Positions 1 to 6,302 of a DNA stretch of 16,898 bases are shown here, piece by piece; positions within the stretch are counted from its first letter, which is position 1; each line of letters opens with the position of its first letter. The stretch spans positions 25,532-42,429 of the forward strand of contig DAGM01000026.1 in assembly GCA_002495735.1 (NCBI GenBank), in the 5' to 3' direction. The translations under genes were made by a program, and so were the position numbers. Under the pieces are notes generated by a model. That model saw only the letters and a list, made by a program, of their open reading frames with translations. It did not search any database and was not told the DNA's origin. Source of the DNA: Euryarchaeota archaeon UBA54. GTDB taxonomy: Archaea; Thermoplasmatota; Poseidoniia; Poseidoniales; Thalassarchaeaceae.

Positions 1-258
1 CAGGAACTCGCAAGAGCCGTCGTCAACCGTGGCACCCTCCTCAAAGTTGGTGGCCCGCTCGTACATGCACCCGGAGGTCTCCTCGAGCGGTTCGGGGTAC
101 TCGCAGGAGCCGTCGTCTGTTACGGCCGACTCGTTGAAATTGAGCGCATCCGGATAGGTGCATCCGGACGCAGTTTCGGCGTCATCCGGGGGCGAGGTGC
201 AACCGGCCAGAGGGCCTGAGAGTAGGAGGAGCACGGCGAGATAGGTCAGGCGGCGCAT
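1..258 (-). CDS. Repeat-containing lipoprotein, N-terminal part (3' end outside window)
   Basis: An open frame of 86 codons begins at ATG 258-256 and runs off the left edge without a stop. Residues 4-19 form a hydrophobic signal sequence ending in the lipobox L17-A18-G19-C20, so the protein is probably exported and lipid-anchored at Cys20. After a short acidic linker come two copies of a 23-residue unit (residues 32-54 and 63-85, period 31) with shared pattern G-C-x-Y-x2-A-x-N-F-x-E-x-A-x2-D-D-G-S-C-E-aromatic. Two Cys per unit suggest a small disulfide or metal-stabilised module. From family knowledge, such 'DDGSCE' repeats occur in large surface proteins of marine archaea and bacteria; their function is not established. 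The total length cannot be judged. Signal peptide and repeats are seen directly; surface location is inferred. Confidence 0.85.
   Translation of the reverse strand, partial: MRRLTYLAVLLLLSGPLAGCTSPPDDAETASGCTYPDALNFNESAVTDDGSCEYPEPLEETSGCMYERATNFEEGATVDDGSCEFL
4..72 (-). repeat. Coding repeat unit 2 (GC...DDGSCEF)
   Basis: This encodes residues 63-85 of the lipoprotein. It has the same pattern as unit 1 and ends one codon before the window edge, so further units may follow outside. Confidence 0.8.
97..165 (-). repeat. Coding repeat unit 1 (GC...DDGSCEY)
   Basis: This encodes residues 32-54 of the lipoprotein. It is the first of two 69-nt units spaced 93 nt apart. The Gly-Cys start and the DDGSCE end are shared with unit 2, while the middle has diverged. 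Confidence 0.8.
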
Positions 259-336
259 ATCCAGTCGTTAGGCGACGAACGTAAAATACGATTCATTGGA
301 TAGGGTGATTTTCTATTATGCAATAAGCGACTGGAT
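259..336. promoter_or_regulatory. Lipoprotein leader with 9-bp inverted repeat
   Basis: The stretch upstream of the lipoprotein start is AT-rich. A perfect 9-bp inverted repeat (ATCCAGTCG at 259-267, CGACTGGAT at 328-336) encloses 60 nt, and its near arm touches the ATG. On the minus strand there are two TATA-like candidates. One is GTATTTTAC at 282-290, about 25-32 nt before the ATG, which would suit a leaderless transcript. The other is GCTTAT at 328-323, the hexamer also found before both tRNA genes. The inverted repeat could be an operator or an mRNA hairpin over the start codon. The assignment is inference. Confidence 0.3.
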
Positions 337-340
337 TATT

Positions 341-562
341 TCAACCGCCGGATGAGACCACAATCAACTCCAGACTGACATCGGACTCTATTCGAGATGT
401 GTGAGGTACTATTGTATCACCGTGAACCGCGAGAACGGTAGACGATGGTATGCCTAGTTTCTCAAGTAACTCCGATATTGTGATAGGTCCCTCGGATTCG
501 ATCGGGAGTACTTCTCCGTCGTGGCTGACCTCGATTCGCACAACCCTTGCGTGTCGGGTCAT
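341..562 (-). CDS. ThiS/MoaD-like small ubiquitin-fold protein (SAMP-like)
   Basis: The protein has 73 residues, acidic overall, and ends in Ser-Ser-Gly-Gly. That C-terminal di-glycine is the hallmark of ThiS, MoaD and archaeal SAMP proteins, where an E1-like enzyme adenylates it for sulfur carriage or for conjugation to lysines. The core segment around residues 44-53 (LAVHGDTIVP) fits the family's 'V-NG--VP' strand-turn, and residues 64-70 are the last beta strand. I chose ATG 562-560, because the same frame is open further upstream only through antisense of tRNA-Ser. The divergent tRNA start lies 33 nt away. No E1-like (MoeB/UbaA) or molybdopterin gene is in the window, so the role (tRNA thiolation, thiamine or molybdopterin synthesis, or protein tagging) is undecided. 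Confidence 0.8.
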   Translation of the reverse strand: MTRHARVVRIEVSHDGEVLPIESEGPITISELLEKLGIPSSTVLAVHGDTIVPHTSRIESDVSLELIVVSSGG

Positions 563-568
563 GCTTAT
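563..568 (+). promoter_or_regulatory. Putative TATA-like element of tRNA-Ser
   Basis: GCTTAT lies 28-33 nt upstream of the first tRNA base. The same hexamer sits 29-34 nt upstream of the tRNA-Val gene on the other strand. That spacing matches the usual archaeal TATA-box position relative to a tRNA 5' end. It overlaps the start of the divergent ThiS-like gene. Confidence 0.4.
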
Positions 569-595
569 CTCTAATCCGTAGGTGGCCGGACCGCT

Positions 596-681
596 GCCGA
601 GATCGCATAGCCCGGTATTGCGGTGGATTCGAAATCCACTGTCCATTGGACGCGGGGGTTCAAATCCCTCTCTCGGCGCCA
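596..681 (+). tRNA. tRNA-Ser(CGA), CCA encoded
   Basis: A full cloverleaf can be drawn. The acceptor GCCGAGA (596-602) pairs perfectly with TCTCGGC (671-677). The D stem is GCA/TGC. The anticodon stem GTGGA/TCCAC encloses loop TTCGAAA with anticodon CGA at 630-632. A long variable arm (640-653) contains GTCC/GGAC, and the T arm has loop TTCAAAT. The long variable arm and discriminator G678 identify a class II tRNA-Ser, reading UCG. CCA is encoded at 679-681. There is no intron. The 3' end directly abuts the stop codon of the convergent nuclease gene at 682. Confidence 0.96.
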
Positions 682-2523
682 CTAGAAATCTGGAACTTCG
701 GAGGCTTTTCGGAGTATGACGAGCCGTCCACCGGGGCCAATCCTGACCTGCGGCTGCCCATTGAATTCACCAATCTCTCCATTCAACACCGCTATCTCAT
801 CACCCCTCGCCACCCCTGCTGCAGCTAGGGGGATGAACTGCCTGAACGCCACCACCCCGACAGAGCCTGTCTGATCCATCATCGTTACCGACCACCTAGT
901 CACCCCTGCTCCATCCGGGAATGCGTTTATCGACCAAACCCTGCCAATAGCATTGATTTTGATCTCTATGTCCACGATGGGAGCGGAGTCGGACTCGTCT
1001 GTGATTGCGACTGAGGTCTTATCGTCGAGGTCAAGAACGACTTCGCCCTTCCACACTGATGCTATAGCGTTCTCGATGCGTACCCTGCTGCCGTTGGTAA
1101 TTGAGCGGGTCACCTCCCGCGGGGTGCCGTAGCGAGAGGTTTGGACCTTGGCGCGATCGTAGCCCTCCTGTAACATGAAAGAGAGTTCTACTGAGCCGTC
1201 GGCTGCTAGGTTAGGTCCGCGCAAACCTGAGACTTCTCCGACGACTTTTACACGGGTCACTATCTCTCCGAGTGGGGTGACGGGCCAGCGGTGGCCGAAG
1301 CGCTCTATGCTGCGCTCAAGGGGGAGTTCAAGTTCGTGATTGCTGCCCTCACATACACCTCGCAACTGACAGCGTTTGCAACGGGCTCTCGGGTCAGGGT
1401 CGACTGGCGTCTTGGAAGGCACACCTCCCTCATCGAAGTATCGCAGTGGTGCCGGGTCGGGCTGGCACTCATCAATCGAGGGATTACGAGCGTGGATAGT
1501 CTGATACAATTCCTCGAGCTCCTCGCTGAGAGTCTGCATTTCCTCCGGATTCGGCCTAGGGACATCCTTGATTGAACCGGTTCCGAGATACCAGATCTCC
1601 AGCGCCTCGACCTCATCAGCCCTTCCATGAGTCTCCCACCACAGCCAGCAGTACAGGCGCAGTTGATCGATATAGCCACCTGAGCGGTCGCCCCTTCCTA
1701 TCGAAGCCTTGAGGTCAATAATCCGGATGGCTCCTGTCCAATCGTACACCATGTCGTACTCCCCCTGGAACCACTCTTCAGGATGTGAAGTGGTCTGCTT
1801 CCATTGCCCAGCATCAGGATCAACAAACCACGGCCGGGCTACCTCCCACGCCTCACACCAAGTGATGTCTCCCGAGTCGATTGCGGCAGGGTGCCTCTCA
1901 ATCCAAGCCCGTGGGAAGCCATCTGGGGCAGGCCAATGACCCCTGATTCCACCTGCGCGCCACTGCGTGAACCTTGGACCACCTCCGACCTCTAAGCAGG
2001 CTTCGACCTGGTCGAGGTGCATCCTGATGCCAGCCCGTGTCATCTCAAGAGCTTCTTCGGGATCGGCATCAGTAACCGAGCCGGAGTGGTTGGGAGATGA
2101 TTTCCAATCTGCGACGGCCGCCTCCCAGCAGACATCGAAGTGAACCTCGACCCGGGCCAGTGCCCAAGCCTCGAGGGACTGTCTATCGGTGGGCCACTGC
2201 TCTCCGGGCAACTCGAACATGGCAGGGCAGGGCCATGCATTCTGATTGTCATAGTCAAGTGAGCCGTCATCGAGCAAAGGGGATGTCATTTCGTCGGCTG
2301 AGTCGGCTGAAACTAGAACTGGGGAGTCCCTGAGAACGCGACAGACGCATTCCTCTGCAGCGTTACCGCGGATAATCTGAGGAGGCAGGGGGCTCTTCAA
2401 CCGCTCTATGTAGGTGTAGTACCAGAGCCTGTTGCAGGACTTCCAAGTGATGACCTGAGAGGCTGAGAGCCTGCGGTACGGATTGACTCCAACGGCCTGA
2501 GGGTCTCCGATTCTAACCGGCAT
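682..2523 (-). CDS. PD-(D/E)XK (Cas4/RecB-like) Fe-S nuclease with C-terminal OB-fold region
   Basis: This 613-residue protein is probably a DNA exonuclease. Near the N-terminus, residues 19-41 (LSAS...WYYTY) match the entry motif of RecB/Cas4-type nucleases and carry Cys30. The catalytic core is Asp257 in GEYD, Asp270-Leu-Lys272 in IIDLKAS, and the Q-x3-Y motif 287-291, as in PD-(D/E)XK nucleases. Cys382-x2-Cys385-x5-Cys391 together with Cys30 fits the four-cysteine Fe-S clasp of Cas4 and AddB. Residues about 415-505 and 520-605 look like two beta-rich OB-fold domains, which would bind single-stranded DNA. No helicase motifs are present. It is the last gene of an operon, 50 nt after the radical SAM gene, and its stop touches tRNA-Ser. 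Nuclease and cluster calls rest on visible motifs; OB folds and repair role are inferred. Confidence 0.82.
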   Translation of the reverse strand: MPVRIGDPQAVGVNPYRRLSASQVITWKSCNRLWYYTYIERLKSPLPPQIIRGNAAEECVCRVLRDSPVLVSADSADEMTSPLLDDGSLDYDNQNAWPCPAMFELPGEQWPTDRQSLEAWALARVEVHFDVCWEAAVADWKSSPNHSGSVTDADPEEALEMTRAGIRMHLDQVEACLEVGGGPRFTQWRAGGIRGHWPAPDGFPRAWIERHPAAIDSGDITWCEAWEVARPWFVDPDAGQWKQTTSHPEEWFQGEYDMVYDWTGAIRIIDLKASIGRGDRSGGYIDQLRLYCWLWWETHGRADEVEALEIWYLGTGSIKDVPRPNPEEMQTLSEELEELYQTIHARNPSIDECQPDPAPLRYFDEGGVPSKTPVDPDPRARCKRCQLRGVCEGSNHELELPLERSIERFGHRWPVTPLGEIVTRVKVVGEVSGLRGPNLAADGSVELSFMLQEGYDRAKVQTSRYGTPREVTRSITNGSRVRIENAIASVWKGEVVLDLDDKTSVAITDESDSAPIVDIEIKINAIGRVWSINAFPDGAGVTRWSVTMMDQTGSVGVVAFRQFIPLAAAGVARGDEIAVLNGEIGEFNGQPQVRIGPGGRLVILRKASEVPDF

Positions 2524-2573
2524 GACTGGTAACGAAAGTCGAGGCTCTATGAACCCAACGAGAAGGGCTTGCT

Positions 2574-3716
2574 CTATCTATTGTCATTGAGCCAAACCAC
2601 CGTAACCTCCATTCTCTCGAAGGTCGGTGTGACTTCCACCATGGCGACTGGAGTGTCGACGTGCTCGGCTATCAACTCAGCCACGACGAGTGGGATTTCA
2701 ATGCGCTGGTTATCGGGGTCCCACAGCATGAACCTGTGCGGTAGGTCGGTCTGCTCGGCTATCTCCTCTGTCCACGATTCCTGATCTCCCTCGGTAGCGT
2801 ATATGGCACCGAACATCAGTGTTGAGTCCTCAGTCAGCGTCTCGTGAGGTGCTATGGTCGCTTCGCCACGACGCTGGAACCTCCTTCTCAACTGCCCGGC
2901 GTCCTTGTAAACGGCGGTGCAGAACTTCAGGTGGTAGCCATACGGGTCTCGCGTCTCTCCATCGATTGGGTCAGGGAGGCCACTCGCAGCGGCATTTACG
3001 CGATTACGCAGTATATGCGCCAGTTCGGCTGAACCAGCAGCGCCAGCGGTTATCTCAGTTGACAGGTTAAATCCGCGCAACTCCATGTTGTCGATGTTAC
3101 CGACGGTGATTTCAAGTTCGTTGAGATTGATGAAGTCTACATCGAAGTCCCGTAGGGCCTCCAACAGTTCTAGCAGTTCGGATTCCTTGTCAGGCTCGCA
3201 TGGCAGTTCGACGCCGGTGAGGATACTGGCAGAAGAGCAGGCTGCTATGGTTTCACGGTACTGCTCGGCTTCAAGGTCGAGGAAGTGGAAGCGTATCTCA
3301 TCGAGGCCCGCCTCGGCGAACTCAGACGCCCACTCCGGACGGAATGGGATGCTGGTGTACATGTGTAGGTGGAAATCCGTGCCGAACTCGGCCTTCAGAC
3401 GCCTAATTCCCTCAAGTGTCCTCTCGCGTGCCATCAGTGGGTCACCACCGGTAATTCCTGCGCCTGTGGCACGCATAGCCCTCGCCTCCTCGATTACCTC
3501 ATCGAAACTCTCGCATCGCCGCTCGTTAGCGAACATGTGATCGATGTCGCGTCGGGTCTCGGAGAGCGGGCAGTAATCACAGCGCCAGTGACAGTTACCT
3601 GTGATGAACAACACCAGTTTGCTGCCCATCTGGCACTGTATGCACCCCTCTGTGTCAGCCTCCTCGGGAGGTTCATGCAACTCGGGCACCTGTGGCAAGC
3701 CAACTATGATGCTCAT
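2574..3716 (-). CDS. Radical SAM protein, COG2108-like (unknown substrate)
   Basis: The 380-residue protein has the radical SAM cluster motif Cys42-x3-Cys46-x2-Cys49 (CHWRCDYC) followed by the SAM-binding loop GITGGDP (87-93). Preceding it is a second pair, Cys25-x2-Cys28. Residues 31-41 (GSKLVLFITGN) and the later FCTAVYKD segment with Cys266 (265-272) match my memory of COG2108, an archaeal family related to pyruvate formate-lyase activating enzymes whose substrate is unknown. The extra cysteines could hold a second cluster or bind substrate. Its start overlaps the pdxT stop as ATGA, implying translational coupling, and the nuclease gene follows after 50 nt. Radical SAM chemistry is well supported; the reaction is not known. 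Confidence 0.88.
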   Translation of the reverse strand: MSIIVGLPQVPELHEPPEEADTEGCIQCQMGSKLVLFITGNCHWRCDYCPLSETRRDIDHMFANERRCESFDEVIEEARAMRATGAGITGGDPLMARERTLEGIRRLKAEFGTDFHLHMYTSIPFRPEWASEFAEAGLDEIRFHFLDLEAEQYRETIAACSSASILTGVELPCEPDKESELLELLEALRDFDVDFINLNELEITVGNIDNMELRGFNLSTEITAGAAGSAELAHILRNRVNAAASGLPDPIDGETRDPYGYHLKFCTAVYKDAGQLRRRFQRRGEATIAPHETLTEDSTLMFGAIYATEGDQESWTEEIAEQTDLPHRFMLWDPDNQRIEIPLVVAELIAEHVDTPVAMVEVTPTFERMEVTVVWLNDNR

Positions 3717-4333
3717 GTCGCAGCACCTGTCGCGGTCTCAAGCAACCAGCGGTGGAAGCCTGTGTCAGATGAGAGTTCAGGGTGGAAGGTCAGGGCGAGT
3801 CTGTTACCGGTCCTCACTCCAACCACCTCCTCTCCGTGCAGTGCAGCCACAGATGAGGACTCACTGTGCGATGCGAACCGAGGTGCCCGGATGAACACAC
3901 CGGGGAAATCGCGCCCTAGGATAGTGGCCTTTAATGGACTCTGGAATGAGTCAGACTGTCGGCCGTACGCGTTACGATCGATGTTTGCGCCGATTAGTGG
4001 ATTGCCACCATCCTGCGGATCGGCCAGTAGAATCGCACCCGCGCAGGTGCCAAGCACAGGGAGCGATGAGTCGGAACGAATCCATTCGAATAGAGCGGGC
4101 AGGAGTCCTGATGCCTCGTGGTTCCCAGTCAGTCGCATGGTCGTCGACTCCCCCCCTGGCAGCACGATGGCGTGAGGATCTGCTGCGGCCAAATCGGAGG
4201 CCTTGCGTAGCTCGTGGACTTCAATCTCAATATTGCACTCTTCGGCGGCCCGCTGGAGCGCTGCAATGTGGACGTGGCGGGCGCCTTGCAGCATGACGAG
4301 GCCTATGCGAAGCACGGCTGTCCGTCCGGCCAT
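3713..4333 (-). CDS. pdxT: Pyridoxal 5'-phosphate synthase glutaminase subunit PdxT
   Basis: The protein has 206 residues, close to the family's roughly 195. PdxT hydrolyses glutamine and passes ammonia to PdxS, which builds PLP from ribose-5-phosphate and glyceraldehyde-3-phosphate. Visible class I glutaminase motifs are PGGEST (59-64), the nucleophile elbow GTCAG with Cys97, RNAYGRQSDSF and FHPEL with His184 and Glu186, giving the full Cys-His-Glu triad. I chose ATG 4333-4331 because the GLVMLQG strand then lies near the N-terminus as in known PdxT; an upstream start at 4420 would add 29 unmatched residues and overlap serC. It heads the minus-strand operon with the radical SAM and nuclease genes. 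pdxS is not in the window and must lie elsewhere. Confidence 0.93.
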   Translation of the reverse strand: MAGRTAVLRIGLVMLQGARHVHIAALQRAAEECNIEIEVHELRKASDLAAADPHAIVLPGGESTTMRLTGNHEASGLLPALFEWIRSDSSLPVLGTCAGAILLADPQDGGNPLIGANIDRNAYGRQSDSFQSPLKATILGRDFPGVFIRAPRFASHSESSSVAALHGEEVVGVRTGNRLALTFHPELSSDTGFHRWLLETATGAAT

Positions 4334-4396
4334 CCGAAAATGAACCCTATCGTAGGCTCCGATGGGCTGAAAGGCCGGAAGCGGGCGCATCGGAGC

Positions 4397-5488
4397 GTGC
4401 AACCTGCCGGTCGCATCCACAACTTCGGCGCCGGACCGGCTGTACTGCCGCTGGAAGTAGTTGAGGAGGTCGCGGCGGCGCTGCCCAACCTCGACGAGAG
4501 TGGTTTCGGGCTACTTGAGACGTCTCATCGCAGTCCGACTTTCCAGGGCATAATCAACTCGGTTGTGGAACGAATCAGGAGAGTCCTATCTGTTCCAGAT
4601 GACTACGAGGTGCTGTTCCTGCAGGGAGGTGCCTCAACTCAATTCTACATGACTGCCCTGAATCTACTCGGAAAGGGGGGTAAGGCGGATTTCCTAGTCA
4701 CTGGTGGCTGGTCGCAGAAGGCCCTCAAGGAGGCCAGCGGAGTAGGCGATGCATTTGCAGTTTGGGACGACTCTGAGAACGGTTTCAAATCAGTTCCGCA
4801 GGATGGAGACTACACGATTCGCGAGGATGCGTCCTACATCCACTATACCTCTAACAACACCCTGTACGGCACCCAGTTCCACCATCTTCCCGACAGTGGA
4901 GGAAAACCAAGGGTGGTCGATGCCAGCTCGGACATTTGCGGTGTTCCAATTGATATCTCCGCTCACGATATCATCTACGCAGGCGCGCAGAAAAACCTCG
5001 GTCCAAGCGGCGTGACTCTGGTAATCCTCTCGCCGTGGGCATTGACCCAGGCCAAGCAGGGCATCCCTACGATGCTCGACTACCATACTCACGTCTCCAA
5101 GGGTTCGATGTTCAACACTCCCAACACCTTCGGCATCTACGTACTCGGCCGGGTTTTCGCCTGGATTGAGCGCAACGGTGGACTCGATGGCGCCATCGAG
5201 CGAAACCGCGCCAAGGCTGCTCTCCTCTACGGAGAGCTTGACCGGAGTGATTTCTGGCGCCCGCATGCGCATGGCGGTTCGCGCTCGGTGATGAATGTCA
5301 CATGGCGTCTGGCCGATGAGGATCTCGAGGGAGTCTTCCTAGCGGCGGCCACGGCAGCAGGATTTGGCGGACTAAAGGGGCATCAAAGCATCGGTGGCAT
5401 ACGTGCCAGCATGTACAATGGATGCCCGATTGAGAGCGTCGTGGCACTAGTTGGTTTCATGCGTGACTTCGAGTCGCAGCATGGCTGA
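4397..5488 (+). CDS. serC: Phosphoserine aminotransferase SerC
   Basis: SerC is a PLP-dependent aminotransferase making O-phosphoserine from 3-phosphohydroxypyruvate and glutamate. The N-terminus HNFGAGPAVLP parallels the classic NFSSGPAMLP of bacterial SerC. The PLP-lysine site is YAGAQKNLGPSG with Lys199, and RASMYN near the C-terminus binds substrate phosphate in the family. Starting at GTG 4397 gives 363 residues and places the catalytic lysine one residue from its E. coli position (198). An in-frame ATG at 4340 would add 19 residues and leave only 6 nt to the divergent pdxT start, so it is less likely, but neither start has a good Shine-Dalgarno. deoC follows 5 nt downstream, so the two are probably cotranscribed. 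Confidence 0.93.
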   Translation: MQPAGRIHNFGAGPAVLPLEVVEEVAAALPNLDESGFGLLETSHRSPTFQGIINSVVERIRRVLSVPDDYEVLFLQGGASTQFYMTALNLLGKGGKADFLVTGGWSQKALKEASGVGDAFAVWDDSENGFKSVPQDGDYTIREDASYIHYTSNNTLYGTQFHHLPDSGGKPRVVDASSDICGVPIDISAHDIIYAGAQKNLGPSGVTLVILSPWALTQAKQGIPTMLDYHTHVSKGSMFNTPNTFGIYVLGRVFAWIERNGGLDGAIERNRAKAALLYGELDRSDFWRPHAHGGSRSVMNVTWRLADEDLEGVFLAAATAAGFGGLKGHQSIGGIRASMYNGCPIESVVALVGFMRDFESQHG

Positions 5489-5493
5489 GTGAT

Positions 5494-6198
5494 ATGATGA
5501 ACGCGAGAGGCGTGCTCGATCTACTTGACCTCACACTGCTCGACCATGATGCCAGCGAAGCTGACCTCGATATGCTATGTCAAAAGGCAAATGAGTACCG
5601 CCCTGCGGCAATTTGCGTCTTCGCTGAGCACGTCGCTTATGTCAAGAGTCGGTTGGACAGAGGAATATCTGTGGCTGCTGTAGCCGCTGGTTTCCCTGTC
5701 GGAGAAAGTAATCCCTCTGCTGTGTCTGAGGCCATCCGTGCAGCAGTACAGGCCGGGGCGGACGAGATTGATTGCGTCCTAGAGCCGCGTGAGGGTGAGG
5801 ACTTTCCTGGAGAGTCTGAACTGGCAATGTTGATTGCTATGCGCGAGGCTTCAGCCGGCTGTGTTCTAAAGGTCATCATCGAGACTCCTTTGCTCAATGA
5901 GCGCAGTATGCGCGCCTCTGCGAGGATGACGCTGGCAGCAGGAGCTGATTTCGTCAAGAGCTGTACAGGTAAGCGAGGAGGGTGTAGCGACGAGGCGGCA
6001 GAGATTCTGGCATTCGAGGTCATGAGGCATGGCATCACCATGGGTAGCCATCCGGGAGTCAAGCTGTCTGGAGGGATAAGCACCCTTGGAGACGTAGATC
6101 GCCTGCTCGGACTGGTCAACTCTGAGGACCCGAGCATCGAGGGACCTGAGAGACTGAGAATTGGCGCATCGTCGTTGCTCGATGAGCTCATAGGATGA
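5494..6198 (+). CDS. deoC: Deoxyribose-phosphate aldolase DeoC
   Basis: This 234-residue class I aldolase cleaves 2-deoxyribose-5-phosphate into acetaldehyde and glyceraldehyde-3-phosphate in deoxynucleoside salvage. Catalytic residues can be placed: Asp93 in DEIDCV, the Schiff-base Lys155 in ADFVKSCTGK, and Lys190 in GVKLSGGI; GASSLLDEL near the end closes the phosphate site. The usual KTSTG is KSCTG here, a change that keeps the lysine. The start is one of two adjacent ATGs (5494 or 5497), 5 nt after the serC stop and preceded by GAGTGAT, a weak ribosome site. The stop TGA ends at 6198, directly next to the tRNA-Val 3' end on the opposite strand. No nucleoside phosphorylase or phosphopentomutase is nearby. 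Confidence 0.94.
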   Translation: MMNARGVLDLLDLTLLDHDASEADLDMLCQKANEYRPAAICVFAEHVAYVKSRLDRGISVAAVAAGFPVGESNPSAVSEAIRAAVQAGADEIDCVLEPREGEDFPGESELAMLIAMREASAGCVLKVIIETPLLNERSMRASARMTLAAGADFVKSCTGKRGGCSDEAAEILAFEVMRHGITMGSHPGVKLSGGISTLGDVDRLLGLVNSEDPSIEGPERLRIGASSLLDELIG

Positions 6199-6274
6199 TG
6201 GTGGGCTCGGCAGGAATTGAACCTGCGATCTTCGCCATGTGAAGGCGACGTCATAACCCCTAGACCACGAGCCC
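6199..6274 (-). tRNA. tRNA-Val(CAC), CCA encoded
   Basis: On the minus strand the acceptor GGGCTCG (6274-6268) pairs perfectly with CGAGCCC (6209-6203). The D arm is GTC...GAC. Anticodon stem TCGCC/GGCGA carries loop TTCACAT with anticodon CAC at 6241-6239, reading GUG. The variable loop is AGATC, and the T stem GCAGG/CCTGC holds loop TTCAATT. Discriminator A is 6202, and CCA is encoded at 6201-6199. The body is 73 nt with no intron. Its last base abuts the deoC stop codon. Confidence 0.97.
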
Positions 6275-6302
6275 GCGCTCCACATCCGACCATGAGTTGG
6301 CA

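Noticed and set aside
563..682. N-terminal extension of the ThiS-like protein up to a start at 682 (113 residues)
   Set aside because: The extra 40 residues are the antisense translation of tRNA-Ser(CGA); the family-sized 73-residue protein starts at 562.
3369..4175. Plus-strand reading frame of 268 codons opposite radical SAM and pdxT
   Set aside because: It spans the junction of two well-supported minus-strand genes and shows no domain.
4790..5272. Minus-strand reading frame of 160 codons opposite serC
   Set aside because: It is fully covered by the SerC coding sequence, whose catalytic motifs are intact; it has no family signature of its own.
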